Assembly (NCBI RefSeq): GCF_040802235.1 | Contig: NC_133163.1 | Coordinates: forward strand, 41,126,501 to 41,190,500 | Reading direction: 5' to 3' | Length of the DNA: 64,000 bases | DNA from: Manis javanica | Lineage: Eukaryota; Chordata; Mammalia; Pholidota; Manidae | Part shown: one piece after another, positions 39,849-50,853 of the stretch | Layout: the number at the start of each line of letters is the position of its first letter | Numbering within the stretch: position 1 is the first letter of the stretch | Position numbers and translations under genes: made by a program | Notes under the pieces: model-generated | What the model was told of the DNA's origin: nothing | Seen by the model: only the letters and a program-made list of their open reading frames with translations | The model's database searches: none

Positions 39849-40423
39849 AGTCCCTGTGACCCCTGCCCTTTTCCCCACCAACCTGTTCACACTACCCTGT
39901 GGAATGCCTGGCATGCCTGTGTTTCCCGCCACTCCCTTAGTGGAACCACCTCCGTGGTGGGCACACTGTGGGCTTCCTCCTCACGTGTTCGTTCTGCCGT
40001 CGCTGGACAGACTCCCCTCCTCACCTTTACCACCCATTCTTCATCACTCCTCATGGCCCTCACAGGCTTACTTCTGCTACCCTTTTTCCCCAGTGACTTT
40101 ATATTGGTAGTCAGGTACCTCCATAGCCCAAACCTCTGTACCTGATACCTCTCGAAGATGACCTTTATAACATCCAACCACTGAACGACCTCCTCAATTC
40201 CAGGAGGATTTATTATCACTTTGCCTTGCTCAGCCTTAGCCATGGCCATATGCACGCCCCATGCTGAGAAAGGGGGCAGGAGGAAGGTGAATCCATTGCA
40301 TTTGGTTGTTGCCACATCAGCAGTGACCTTCCAGAGAATAGCTACAGCAAACACGTGGAGACAGACTCCTGGCTGCAGGACACAAGAGGTGAGTAGGTGG
40401 CAAGGAAGTGGAACCACCATCAC
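39808..40423. other. GC-rich block with long overlapping ORFs, origin unknown
   Basis: A 178-codon minus frame (40423-39887) overlaps a plus frame that is open from 39751 to 40110. The plus reading is Pro-rich; the minus reading holds 'KVIINPPGIEEVVQWLDVIK' with no family that I recognise. Such a pair is what GC-rich DNA can give by chance, but it is the longest frame in the window. It directly abuts the duplicated segment. It could be an ancient retroelement or retrocopy remnant, or nothing. No function is assigned. Confidence 0.25.
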
Positions 40424-40559
40424 TCAAGAAACTTCCCTCAGTGGAATTAATTTGCTCCCATGGCCTAGCTGCTCTTTTTAAGCTCCTATTCTGTTGGCTA
40501 CACTGGCACTAACCTGGTTTTCCCCCTACATCTCTGATAGCTCATGCTCTGCTTCCTTT

Positions 40560-41055
40560 TAATTTATAAAATATTTTGTGAACCTCAGTTATGAATCAGG
40601 CAGTTTGCCAGAACAAACTGAGGACACCAGAGACACAGTTCCTTCCTTCAAATTGTTCAGTCTCGGAGAGGTGACTATTATAGATTCAGTTCATTATACC
40701 CAAGCAAAGTGAATGAAATGGAAACAGAGGAGAGAAATATTATCTCTGTCAAAAGATGGGAATCAGGGTCAAAGAAAGCCACTTAACAGAGGTGAAACTG
40801 CCCTTAGTCTTAAAGATGAGAAGCATATCAGCATTTGTAAACGGCTAGGCAGACAGCCTGACAGCAGATACTACACACAAGCCAAGGCACAAAGCATAGC
40901 CTATGTGGGTACGGCAAAAGGTCTGGTGTGGTTATAAGACACTAGTGAGATAGGGGTAAAACATACCACTGGGAAGGTGAAGTGGGACCAGACTGTGGAG
41001 AGTTTTAAAGAAGATGCCTTTAATTTGAATAATCAGAATAATAACTGAAAGATAC
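40560..41055 (-). repeat. L2 LINE 3' region, reverse orientation
   Basis: 'gaatcaggcagtttgccaga', 'ttccttccttcaaattgttc', 'caaggcacaaagcatagcct' and 'accagactgtggagagtttt' are in the order of an antisense L2. The 74-codon frame inside is not a gene. Confidence 0.65.
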
Positions 41056-41672
41056 TGAGACTGTGACCCTTCACATCCCAGTTGGTGCAATGTTCTTGGA
41101 CACACCAACCCTAGACCTATGTTTCTTCTTGGTTTCCCTCATAGCCTGACACAGTGAGGACTGTGGTAGTTGCCCTGATGATGGAGAGGGTAAAATAATA
41201 TGAGTCATCTCAAATCAGTGGGACCTGGTAACCGATGACGTATGGACATTTGGAGAAAATGAAAAGTGAAAACTGACTTAAGGTCTTAAACCTAGGAGAC
41301 CAGGGGAATAATCATGTCAGTAGCCAAGAGTCAGAGGATCTTTGCCAGCTCTCTTTGACCTTCTCCACAAATCTTCTTTTCAATCTTCTTTTCATTGTCT
41401 AAACTCTTTTGCAGGACATTTTCATATCTTCAGTTGTTCAACTGCCACAAAGATGTGCAGCCAGTTCCTCTGGTGGTTCCAGACAGTTTTCAATTGGCCT
41501 TCTAGAGATCTCTGGATGGTTATCTCACTATGATCACAAATTAGCAGTCTCACATGAAACTATCCTCTCCTTATCTCCCAACCAAGCCAGCTATTGATCC
41601 AGGCTTCCCTTTTCTGTGATTAATACCTTTCATCCAGTCATAATTCTCTGAATGGCAACTGTGAAACTGAAA
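41056..41672. other. Unassigned intergenic stretch
   Basis: No gene or clear repeat. 62-63 codon plus frames are chance frames. Confidence 0.45.
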
Positions 41673-41988
41673 AACATGTCAAACTGAAAAATCAGGATAA
41701 CAGAGCAGTAGCTTTCTGATATATATAATTTTACGAATATAAATTGTATATAAAAACAAATTGTACATGAAAATTGTATAAAATGTTAAAAACTGTGCTG
41801 TTCTGAGATTATGCTAAAATGTCTAAGCTTTTATGAGATGACAGTCAAAGGAACCTACACAATCACCTTTTTTTTTAAACAGGCCCATAGAATTCTAAAT
41901 CTACTGAGCTCTCCCTCCTGCCTCAGGAGCAAACCCTGCCGCCTGATTTGTTCTCCCACAGCCTCATCCCCAAACAGCCTCTACTCCA
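41673..41988 (+). repeat. 0.31-kb direct duplication, copy 2
   Basis: Partner of 39535-39848. It shares 'aggcccatagaattctaaat' and 'tcctgcctcaggagcaaacc' exactly, with a similar AT-rich left half. Similarity ends near 'cagcctctactccag'. Confidence 0.85.
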
Positions 41989-43254
41989 GACCCACACACA
42001 GCCCATCTGCCACTAAAGCCTGTTGAACAAATCCCATGAGCTCTCCTGTCATCTCTCACCTCCATCCCATTCTTTTCATCCCTTCAGCAAGCTATTTACT
42101 GTAAGTCCCTAACTTCATCTCACCTCCAGGAGTCCCAGGAACTCATGCCTGTAACACATGCTTACATCATTCCTTAAAGCCCACCTTTATTCTGCCACTT
42201 CCCAATGCAACAATTTTCAGTGAGGTCCTAACAGTGTTCTCAAACCAGTGACAGACATTTTCACATTTCATCATCTTAAGGTGCTCCCAAAGCAGTGAGA
42301 AAGTAGCAGTTCACCAGACCATCAGTTGCAGGTCTCTTGGGCGAGAGTTATTTTTCACTTAACTTGTTACTGCCCGTCACACATAGGCATGCCCAAGACT
42401 GTAGGCTAATGCATTTTCTAATCTTAGCAGGAAAATAAGCTGTTTCATAGGCAGCCCTCTAAAATGTCTACTACTGAAACAAAATTTTTTATTTGAATAG
42501 ACTTTTTCCTTATCTTTCAAATGGTCCCATAGTAATATAACACGGTGTCTGTGCATTAAGTTCTATTTCTGAGGTTATGTGCTTTCAATACGAGAGACTG
42601 TAGAACCGCAGTAATTGGCAGTCATAGGGAAATTTGTGAACTAGAGGCATTGGGTCAGGTTATTTTCCCTTATACAAGCATACCAATTGTTCAGTCTCAT
42701 TAGCAGACTTCTGAGTTCATAACAAACTCCAGGTTTGCTAGCCTTCCCAAAGGCAGCACAGACGATCCCTCTGCTGCAGGCTGCAGTTTCACAGTGCCAC
42801 GTGTGAGCCAGATAGATGTCACTGGTAGAAAGTAATTGGATTTCAGCACAGGGAGCCCAAAGTGTCACTTGGAAAGGTGACCTCTTGTTAGGTCCAAGTG
42901 TGCTTCTGAGTCTAATGACTCTACTGCCCCTTCAAGGAACAATTGCAGGCTCCACCACACAGATCCAGGGGTGAGAGAGTTCCCTGGGCTCAGAGCTGCA
43001 GTGAGCCAGAGGGGCCAGGGCTCAATGGCTACGGGAAGGAGATCAGCGCAAGTGGATACGTTCAAGAAAGACCTCAGGATGACAAGGTGACAGCTGTGAC
43101 TGGGTCTTCCTGACCCCTGAGTCCACCTACAGGAACAGCTGACTTTAACGTTTCCAGAACACAAGAGGCAATACTAAGGAGGCACCAAACTAGTATTTGA
43201 GCCCTGCTTCTGCTCTCCAACGACAGGTGTGATTTAATTAAGATATTTATTAAA
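41989..43254. other. Unassigned intergenic stretch
   Basis: 1.3 kb with no recognised repeat. A 99-codon minus frame at 42865-43164 has no known similarity. Confidence 0.45.
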
Positions 43255-43720
43255 TTTTAAAAATTGTTTTATTAAAAAAAGTTTAAATCGTTTAACAGGA
43301 AAGACAGGAAGATCCTGGTTAGTTCACCTTTTAGGATCAATTCCAGTTTCATTTTCAAAGTGACTGTTTTTTAACTACAAAATAGCACATATTCATTGTG
43401 GAAAACACAATAAATAAAAGGTGAAATAAAAAATAAAATCACTCATGATCCCAAGACCCAGATGTATCTGCTGTTAATACTTTTGAGAATACTCTACCAG
43501 TGAGGATGTATATCTGTGCATATACATATATATGTTTTTTCTTTCCATATATTCTCTTCTTCTCCATTACCCTAAAATAGATAATGCTGTACTTACTGTC
43601 ATGTAATCCACTTTTTTTCACTTAACAGTGTATCACATTTTCCCATGTCATTAAAAATTCTCCAACATTGTTTTTAGTAGATGCTTACCTTATAATGCAA
43701 GGACTAACTTTACTTTGAAA
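43255..43720 (-). repeat. L1M-type 3' UTR, reverse orientation
   Basis: 'ctacaaaatagcacatattc', 'cactcatgatcccaagaccc', 'cttaacagtgtatcacattt' and 'tcccatgtcattaaaaattc' follow the antisense old-L1 3' UTR order. The same type of tail is the target of the ERV insertions at 48-51 kb. Confidence 0.65.
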
Positions 43721-43939
43721 ACATATTTGCATCAATCTAAGCTGTACTGTTATTTGCAAGCCACTCAAAGGGCAGAACAAAGGGGCTGGTCAAGTACTGC
43801 TTCAGCCTGATTGATCCTGATAGATACTACTAAACACTTCTTCATAATTCTGTACTTTAAACAGCATTTTTATCCAAAGTGTAGAGCCATCCAAGATATT
43901 TCATGTCAAGAAAATAGAAATGATAATGTAGAACCTTTC

Positions 43940-44105
43940 TGCAGCCATCATATGCCAGGCACCATGCCAAGCAATGTGGTGCATTGTCTTATTTAATTTC
44001 ATCAATACCCTTTAGAATGATTGTTTTCCATATTCTTTCCTCATGGAAACTGAGACTTAGGCAACATGTGGCAGACCTCGGGCTCAACCCCAGTTAATCC
44101 AGAGA
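43940..44105 (-). repeat. MIR SINE
   Basis: 'catatgccaggcaccatgcc', 'ttccatattctttcctcatg' and 'gaaactgagacttaggcaac' mark a reverse MIR. Confidence 0.7.
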
Positions 44106-44185
44106 ATCAGACATTGTATATCATTCATCTCCTGTTTTCCCCAAAATAATTTCTGCTAAGAAAGAATAGCCCACCCTGCAATTGA

Positions 44186-44265
44186 TCCTTATCCCAACAC
44201 ACAATCACAGTATGCTCAATAACACATCATAAAGTGGGACTAACGTGCATAATCCTTTACTTGTG
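44186..44265 (+). repeat. Short local direct duplication, copy 1
   Basis: 'aacacatcataaagtgggac' and 'aatcctttacttgt' recur at 45068-45150 with the same order and spacing. Confidence 0.75.
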
Positions 44266-45067
44266 TTAGTGAATGAGACCACTAATCTTGCATTTTGGAG
44301 CAAATGATGAGAAAAACTAAAATCCTTCATTCCAAGTGATTTCTAGGACTTAGAAGTACAGTCTCCTGTGTAGATATTGTTGCAGGTGGATTTCCTTCAC
44401 AACCTCACACTGCCTTTTAGAGCCACCTCTCATATCCCACCCCAAACACAGGGCAGGCCACCAGGGCCAGTGATTTACAGTCAATGGCTGGATTGCTTTC
44501 AATGCTAGATGATTTCTACTTAAAGAATGACCTTCTAGGTACTACAGAGAAGTCTTAATTCTCTGCAGTAAAAGTCAGAAAACCTTAGATTTCTGAAAAC
44601 ATAACTTTAATATTTGCTTCAAATTATTTATTTTTCTTCTCCCAGAAAACACAGTATAAATTAGGACATAGATGATCAGATCAAGTATCAGCCCTTAATC
44701 TGTAAATAATCTCTCTGGCTTCTTGGCAATCAGGAAAACAGTGGGAAACAGCCAATTTAAGATGAAAGGGACAACCTCTTAGCATTCAGAGAGAAATGAT
44801 TTCCCTCATCACTTTCACTGGAAGATGCTGTTGCTGTGGCAACTGGTTCCCACTTTCGTCCCACATCCAATTGCTGAGATGACAAGGAAGCTGGTCAGGC
44901 TAAGACAACATCATTCACACTATTCCTTTCAGTGACAGCCAAGAAGATCTGTAAGAGAGATTCCTTTTACAAACCCAGCATTTTTCACTATAGTAAAATA
45001 CTGCTTGACTAAGCTTCCCTAACTTGGATCTTTGGCTACAACTTAAGAGTTCTTTCATTTAATTAAC
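44266..45067. other. Unassigned stretch between duplicated copies
   Basis: No gene or named repeat recognised. Confidence 0.45.
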
Positions 45068-45150
45068 TCCTTATCCCAACAAACCATCACAGTCTACTCA
45101 ACAACACATCATAAAGTGGGAGAAACTTGAATAATCCTTTACTTGTTAGG
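45068..45150 (+). repeat. Short local direct duplication, copy 2
   Basis: Partner of 44186-44265, 0.9 kb downstream, same orientation. Confidence 0.75.
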
Positions 45151-46224
45151 ATTATGACCTGGTTAACATTTATCTTCATGAACTATGATATGCTTTAGGG
45201 GCAACATTTTAAATGCTCTTTCTTTCAGACATTGTTACATACAGTTTGCATGAGGCATGATATGTTCCTATGGGGCACAAAAAGCTCTGGGCAGAGATAT
45301 TATGTAAGTGGGCCTATGACCGTAGTAGGACCGCAACGGCTCCCTTACACTTGTAGTCAGTGTTCAGGCTGCGGCTGAAATGTGGACCATGGATTGTTCT
45401 CTTATATTTTATCCCTCTTCCAGAAACCCACCTGGACTCTCAACAAGCCTTGGACTCCCACTGAAATCACAAATGGGGATATCTTGTGCACTTATGGTAG
45501 CTAGCTGGCTAAAGGATAGCCCATAATCCATTTCTTTATTTTTCTGAACACACAAATGCTTCTCAAAGTGGAGCCAAATCATTTAACTCTATTTCCTGAA
45601 GGAAATGCAAAGGAATCGGCTCCTCTTGGATGACCACCTCCCATGATTTCTGGAGCACCTCAAAGTCATGATGTCCTTCACTAAACCTGTTGTAAAAACA
45701 AAGGACCTACATTCACCATCCTGCTTAAATAATAAATGCATTGCTTTTAAAAGTTTCATGTGAGCTGGAAACCAAATGTTCTTCAGAGAACATTCTCATT
45801 CATCAGCAAGCAATTTCCATTCATGACTCATGCTGTGGTAAGCTTCTGAAGAAGAATGAAAAGGAAGCACATTTTCAAAATTATATGGTCCTTATGTGCC
45901 ACTGATAGCTTTTTGTCTCCCATTTCCCAGGGGGCATGTTCACTCCCTCCCTACTCAAACAGGGCACAATATATTTAAATAACTTTCTGGGATTTCACAA
46001 CCAACATCCCTTGTTGGTTCTGTGCCCAAAATAAAATGCTTTTGCCTTTGCCCATCTATGAGGCAAGTTCCCATTGGTTAACTTTTGAAACTTGGGCAGA
46101 AGAGATAGTGAGTGGGAGCAGAAATCAGCACCCATGAGCTAATAGCTATTTGTCCCTTGACTGATGCAAAGCTCTCATGGGACTAATCATAGCCCACACA
46201 AAAAAATGATAATAACATAGTTTT
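45151..46224. other. Unassigned intergenic stretch
   Basis: Unique-looking sequence. No gene or named repeat is recognised. Confidence 0.5.
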
Positions 46225-46425
46225 AATTACAGCTAATATTTATTGAGCACATACCAAATAGCATTTAAAATGCAATTTGCATGCATTGCCTCATTTGGCC
46301 CACCTGAACACACTGCAAATCAAGTCATTATTGTCATCTTTCTGAGGTTCAGAGAAGTTCAGTTACTGTCCCCAAATCATACAGCACAAAGACAGAAAAA
46401 CCCTAGTCCTATTAAAGCCAAAGGC
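46225..46425 (-). repeat. MIR SINE (extended)
   Basis: 'gctaatatttattgagcaca', 'gcattgcctcatttggccca' and 'ctgaggttcagagaagttca' mark a reverse MIR. Confidence 0.7.
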
Positions 46426-46766
46426 CAAAGTTACCTTTATCTAATCCCAATGCATTTGTTATTTTTAGAAGCCCTTAGACACAGTAGTATATTCACCCTT
46501 CCTCCTCCTCAGATTAAGGTCACAGTTATAATCTGTTTACTCCATAAAACACAGTGAAGTTTAGCACAAGACCAGTTTTCAGGAAATATTTGCTGACTGG
46601 AAAAAAATCTTTTTATTCCAGCGTTTATGATCTCAGAGGTCTTGCAGAAGCTTTTACTTTTTAAAGATGCATGCACCATTGGCCACTGGCCAGTTCAGGA
46701 GTGTCTGCAACACCACTGTCTCTTGAGATTCTGAGATCCAGTCTCTTTTCCCCACTTGCCACATCC
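46426..46766. other. Unassigned flank of the LTR cluster
   Basis: No gene or named repeat is recognised. Confidence 0.45.
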
Positions 46767-46771
46767 TGGTG

Positions 46772-47510
46772 TATAAGTCTGGGGAGAGGAAATCCCAGGG
46801 CAAAATACCTCTAAAAACCAAATCAGTCAAAGGGAGAAATAAAGTTTAAAATCCGTTTACTGCTTACAAACTGCAGTCAGGGTCCTTCTCTCCTGCTCCA
46901 GCAGCAGCAAAACTGGCCCTCCCCTCACCTCTCAGGTACAGATAAGCCCTCCTGACCCAGGTAATTACCCATTGATATGGAGATGAACTTCTCTCCACCT
47001 TTGAGGAATGATGCAAATGCACTAAAACCATACTTCTTTCCACCTCTGAACGCCTATTGATATGCAGATATACTAAAGCCAGGGGAAATTGCATGTAAAA
47101 TTGTAACATTTCCAGAATATCTCACCTGGCTTTAGTGCATTTGCATATCCTCAGGGGTGGAGAGAAGTTCACCCCCATATCAATGTGTAATTACCTGGGC
47201 AGCCGAGGGTGTGTCTGAACCTGAAAGTTTAAAGGGAGGGGCTGGCTTGCTTGTTTGCTGGCTTGCTTCTTCCTGAGCAGAGGAGAGAGATGGCCCTGGA
47301 CTGCAGTTTGTAGGTGAGGGGGAGGGCTGGTTTTGCTTCTGCTGGAGCAGGAAAGAGAGAAGACCCAGGACTGCAGTTTGTAAGCAATAAACAGATTTTA
47401 AACTTTATTTCTCCCTTTGACTGATTTTGGTTTTTAGAGGTATTTTGCCCTGGGATTTCCTTTCTCCAGACTCACAGAGATATTCTGAAAATATTACAAT
47501 TTTACCCACA
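46772..47510 (-). mobile_element. Solo LTR A of an ERVL-like family, interrupted by LTR B
   Basis: Reverse-oriented LTR in two pieces: 46772-47084 and 47482-47510. The right piece ('attacaattttacccaca') is the missing LTR 5' end. It is flanked by a perfect 5-bp target-site duplication TGGTG (46767-46771 and 47511-47515). Its first dinucleotide on the plus strand is TA instead of TG, a single change at the LTR 3' terminus. It holds a poly-A-signal region ('aaataaagtttaaaatccg' on the plus strand, complement of the LTR's R region). No coding capacity. Confidence 0.85.
47090..47476 (+). mobile_element. Solo LTR B (same family), nested in LTR A in opposite orientation
   Basis: This plus-strand LTR starts 'tgcatgtaaaattgtaacat' and ends 'ctccagactcaca'. 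The flanking 5 bases are gaaat (47085-47089) and gagat (47477-47481), a target-site duplication with one mismatch cut into LTR A. Internally it has one octamer-type module instead of two and a tandem copy of the 'gactgcagtttgta' region (near 47260-47380). It was inserted after A. Confidence 0.85.
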
Positions 47511-47515
47511 TGGTG

Positions 47516-47964
47516 CTTATTCTCTACTGGATTCACAGTGCAGATTTTTAAAATTACCTTTGTAACTAATGATACTGAAGAGCCAAAATGAATGTTGTCT
47601 GATTCTTTAAGCCAATGTGAGCCATCCCTGGGCAATTTTAGTAGAATAATCATTTTGTATTTCAAGATTAAATAAAATTGTAACACTGAAAAAAGAAAAC
47701 TGATGCCTGATGCAGGTATATGAGGCAAGGTTCCAGCCCACAAGCAAGGCTCTGAGTCATTTCTACAGGCTTTGCAACGCCTCACTTCACATCCGAGAGA
47801 GCAGAGCAAGTGCTGTTCATCGTCCCAGGAGGGCCTTCCAGCTCAGGCGTGCAGAAGTCTCTCCCTGCTGATGACAGGCACTCCCGAAGGGCCACACACC
47901 AGTGGAAGAGGAGCCAAGGGATTGATCAGACAGCACACAGCGCAGAGCCCAGTGGTGTCTACTT
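47516..47964. other. Unassigned stretch between LTR insertions
   Basis: No gene is recognised. It includes a slightly GC-richer patch at 47750-47950 with chance ORFs. Confidence 0.45.
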
Positions 47965-48174
47965 TGTATTTTTTTTAGTTTTATATTTAAGATATTATAA
48001 CCAAAAAATTATATTCAGCTACTGTAGAAAATTAGAAAATACAGATGAACTAAAAGAATGTTTACAACACTTATAATCCTACTCCACAAGATAGCATTTA
48101 GTGTATACCTTTCCAGAGTTATTCTATTTTTTGAGAATGGATTACACTACATCTATTGCTTTTATAAATACAAT
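47965..48174 (-). repeat. L1M 3' UTR piece 1 (host of the ERV insertions), reverse
   Basis: 'gtagaaaattagaaaataca' and 'cttataatcctactccacaa' resemble an antisense old-L1 3' UTR. It continues at 48479-48631 and 51335-51520 after the ERV insertions. Confidence 0.55.
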
Positions 48175-48478
48175 TGTGGGTAAAATTGTAATATTTCCAG
48201 AATCTCTCACCTGGAAGTTCATCTGCATATCAATAGGTATTTCAAGGGGTGGAGAGAAGTGGTCATCTACATATCAATAGGTAATTACTAGGGCATAGGA
48301 GGGCTTATCTGGACAGGAGAGGTTGGGTAGAGCTCTTCTCTTCTGCTGAAGCCTAGTCAAGAGAGAAACCAGATGACTGCTTGTAAGAAATAAATGGGTT
48401 TCTTAACTTTATTTCTCCCTTTGACTGATCTTGGTTTTAGAGGTATTTTGCCACAGGATTTCCCTCCCCGGACTGACA
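48175..48478 (+). mobile_element. Solo LTR C (same ERVL-like family)
   Basis: It starts TGTGGG and ends 'ggactgaca', with a perfect 5-bp target-site duplication ACAAT (48170-48174 and 48479-48483). It keeps the 'tttatttctccctttgactg' region and is shorter (304 bp), having lost an upstream module and part of U3. Confidence 0.9.
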
Positions 48479-48631
48479 ACAATACATTGTGAATACCTTT
48501 ACATGTCAATAATATTCACCTTTGCTGTTATTTTAGTAGTTGTATGTCTATCTTACATGATTAAATCGTAATTTAACCAAATTCTCTGTTGTTGAACCTT
48601 GAATTGCTCATATAAATACTTTATTGACCAT
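48479..48631 (-). repeat. L1M 3' UTR piece 2, reverse
   Basis: 'atacctttacatgtcaataa' and neighbours continue the L1 tail between LTR C and the provirus. Confidence 0.5.
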
Positions 48632-48991
48632 TGTGGGTAAAATGTAATATTTCCAGAATATCTCACCTGGCTTTAGTACATCTGCATATCAACAGGTGCT
48701 CAAGGGTGGAGAGAAGTATGGGTTTAGTGCATTTGCATATCCTCAGGAGTGGAGAGAAGTTCATCTCCATGTCAATGGGTAATTACCTGGGCAACTGGGC
48801 ATGTCTGAACCTGAGAGTTTAAAGGGAGGCACTGGCTTGCTTGCTGGCTTGCTTCCTTCTGGAGTAGAGGAGAAAGATGGCCCTGGACTAGTTTATAAGC
48901 AATAAATGGGTTTTGAACTTTATTTCACCCTTTGACTGGTTTTGGTTTTTAAAGGTATTTTGTCCCGGGATAGCCTTTCCCCACCCTTACA
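48632..48991 (+). repeat. 5' LTR of the provirus
   Basis: 360 bp, TGTGGG...CTTACA. It contains 'gcatttgcatatcctcagga' (octamer-like ATTTGCAT near 48730), an earlier variant 'catctgcatatcaacaggtg', and 'gcaataaatgggttttgaac', the probable poly-A signal. Confidence 0.9.
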
Positions 48992-49263
48992 TCTGGTGGC
49001 AGCCAACAGGATTCCGGTGAACCCAAAATCTGTCAAAATGGGTGTGACCTTGGGAGGACCACCCCCACAAATGATGGAGAGAAGTGCCGCTTGTGCCAAG
49101 GGACATGTGTCTACACTCATGTGGGTGTGGAGGCACCACCACCACTGCTGGCCACACTGACCCCAGCCCATGGCCCAAGCCTAAGGCTACTGCTTCTGCC
49201 ACTGCTGCTGCTTCTGCTGCAGGCCAGAGCCTGGTCACAACCATGGAAAGGAGCTAACGTCTG

Positions 49264-50215
49264 GTACACCTCGATAGATAAGCAACTGGCTGCTGTGTAC
49301 CACGCCTTGTTGGCTTCAGAGCCCATCACTGAATCAGCTCAAACCAAGGTAATAACCATCTATCCCATCGTGGGGTGGGTGCAAGACTGGACCTAGAGGC
49401 CATGGAGTGGTGTAGCAGACACCGACCATATATCATGTGACTGGCCATTTGCCTTTGGCATCCCCAGAGAATGATGAAGCAGATGCATTGGCCCAGGTGC
49501 GCTGGCTAGAAGGAATGCCTGCCTCTGATGTGGCCCAATGGCTATACCAGTGTTTGTTGCAGGCAGGGCAAAAGACAATGTGGGCTGTAGCCCATCAGTG
49601 GGCTTGCCATTGACCTTTGAAGAAGTCAGCAGAGCTTGGAAAGAGCGCCTTGTGTGCTCTAAGAGGGACTTACACCGAGTCCCACAGCAACATGGGACAA
49701 TAGTAAGGGGGCCAATACCCCTTGTCAGGTAGCAAATAGACTATATTGGGCCTCTGCCCATATCAGAAGGATATTGGTATGCCATGACTTGTGTGGACAC
49801 AGCTACTGGACTACTGGTTGCTTTTCCTGAATGTCGTGCAGATCAGCAAACCACCAGGAGGGGCCCCAAGCATCTCTTTGCAGCCTATGGCTGGCTGCAG
49901 GTAACTGAAAGCAATCAAGGCACCCACTTTATTGGACATGCATTGCAAGGATGGGTGCAGCAATTAAGAATAAAATGGACATGGCCCTGGACATTTCAAC
50001 ACATGAACCAGCAATGGCACCTTGGGGAAAAAGCCTGGAAGCTGGCCTCCTATGTATTCCTGGAACAACACCAAAGAGGCCCCCCAAAATCATGGTTATT
50101 TGCTTCTACAGTCCTTGTGTCCTAGATGCACCCCCTGGCTGTAGCTGCCACGTGATGGCAGGAATGGACAAGCTTTGGACTAAATTTGCATGGGACTTTG
50201 AACCTAGCTGAATCC
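49264..50215 (+). pseudogene. Endogenous retrovirus pol relic: RNase H start and integrase pieces
   Basis: Read in several frames, the interior shows 'IDKQLAAVYHALLASEPITE' (RNase H side, from 49274). There follows a junction-like 'NDEADALAQVRWLEGMPASD' (from 49470), then 'YIGPLPISEGYWYAMTCVDT' (integrase core, from 49742) and 'HLFAAYGWLQVTESNQGTHF' (from 49871). The catalytic core is damaged: at 49913-49915 the position where the family has its second catalytic Asp is Asn. The frame breaks at several points with stops and shifts. The third catalytic residue region is missing or scrambled. The piece is non-functional and is described only as a fossil. Confidence 0.8.
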
Positions 50216-50252
50216 TCTGGCTTGAGAATTATCATGGTTGTGTTGCTATTGT
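50207..50252 (+). repeat. Direct repeat bracketing a nested LTR, copy 1
   Basis: 'gctgaatcctctggcttgag' and 'tgttgctattgt' recur at 50854-50906, after the nested LTR. Confidence 0.75.
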
Positions 50253-50341
50253 CAAGAAAAATATGCTAAAAGAGAGGTCTGACTTTGTCTAATGTTTGGT
50301 TAAAGTTTTGTGAGTAATCTAGCATGGTTGCTAGGAATGAG

Positions 50342-50785
50342 TGTTAGGAAAGAGTATAAAACCTAAATGTGATTTATTCCCACTAAGATGTTTAAACATT
50401 TTAACAGTAAGGTATTAACAAAGGGCCACGTGGTGGAAGCTGCTCAGGCTGAGAGTGGGGGTGGAGAAATTGATAAGGGCCTAGCTATACCTGTTTGAGT
50501 TTTTTTAAACCTACCAATAAGAATAAGACATGTAAAGGAAAGATATAACGGGCTTAGGCGAAATCCAGGGAAAACTGTGAACCCTGTAGTACTCAGCCAA
50601 TGAAGAACCAGGGGAGGGACTCGCGCACTAAGGGATAAATTATTGGCGCCAAACTCACCAGGTGTGCCTGCCCACGATACCCGATCTTGCAAGACTGTCA
50701 TTAAAGCCTTGCTCCACTCTTCTCTTTGTCTCTGTGTCCATTTATTGAATATAGACCAGTGAGTGTGTTTCTCACACGAGTAACA
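50342..50785 (+). mobile_element. Nested solo LTR of a different, class-I-like family
   Basis: It begins 'tgttaggaaagagtataaaa' and ends 'cacgagtaaca'. It has a U3/R/U5 look: 'ctcagccaatgaagaaccag' (CCAAT box area), then 'cattaaagccttgctccact' (poly-A signal variant) and 'tctctttgtctctgtgtcca', typical of gammaretrovirus-like LTRs. No clean target-site duplication is visible, so edges are provisional; a start nearer 50293 is possible. Its wording is quite unlike the host provirus LTRs. Confidence 0.6.
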
Positions 50786-50853
50786 AGTGTAGGAACATAT
50801 TTTGTACTTAGTGAGAGATTGTGCTGTAAAGTACATTTACTTAATCTGCATAG

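Noticed and set aside
49784..50125. 113-codon ORF that could be read as an integrase gene
   Set aside because: It is one surviving piece of a provirus pol relic, with a lost catalytic Asp and frame breaks around it, so it is listed as a pseudogene.
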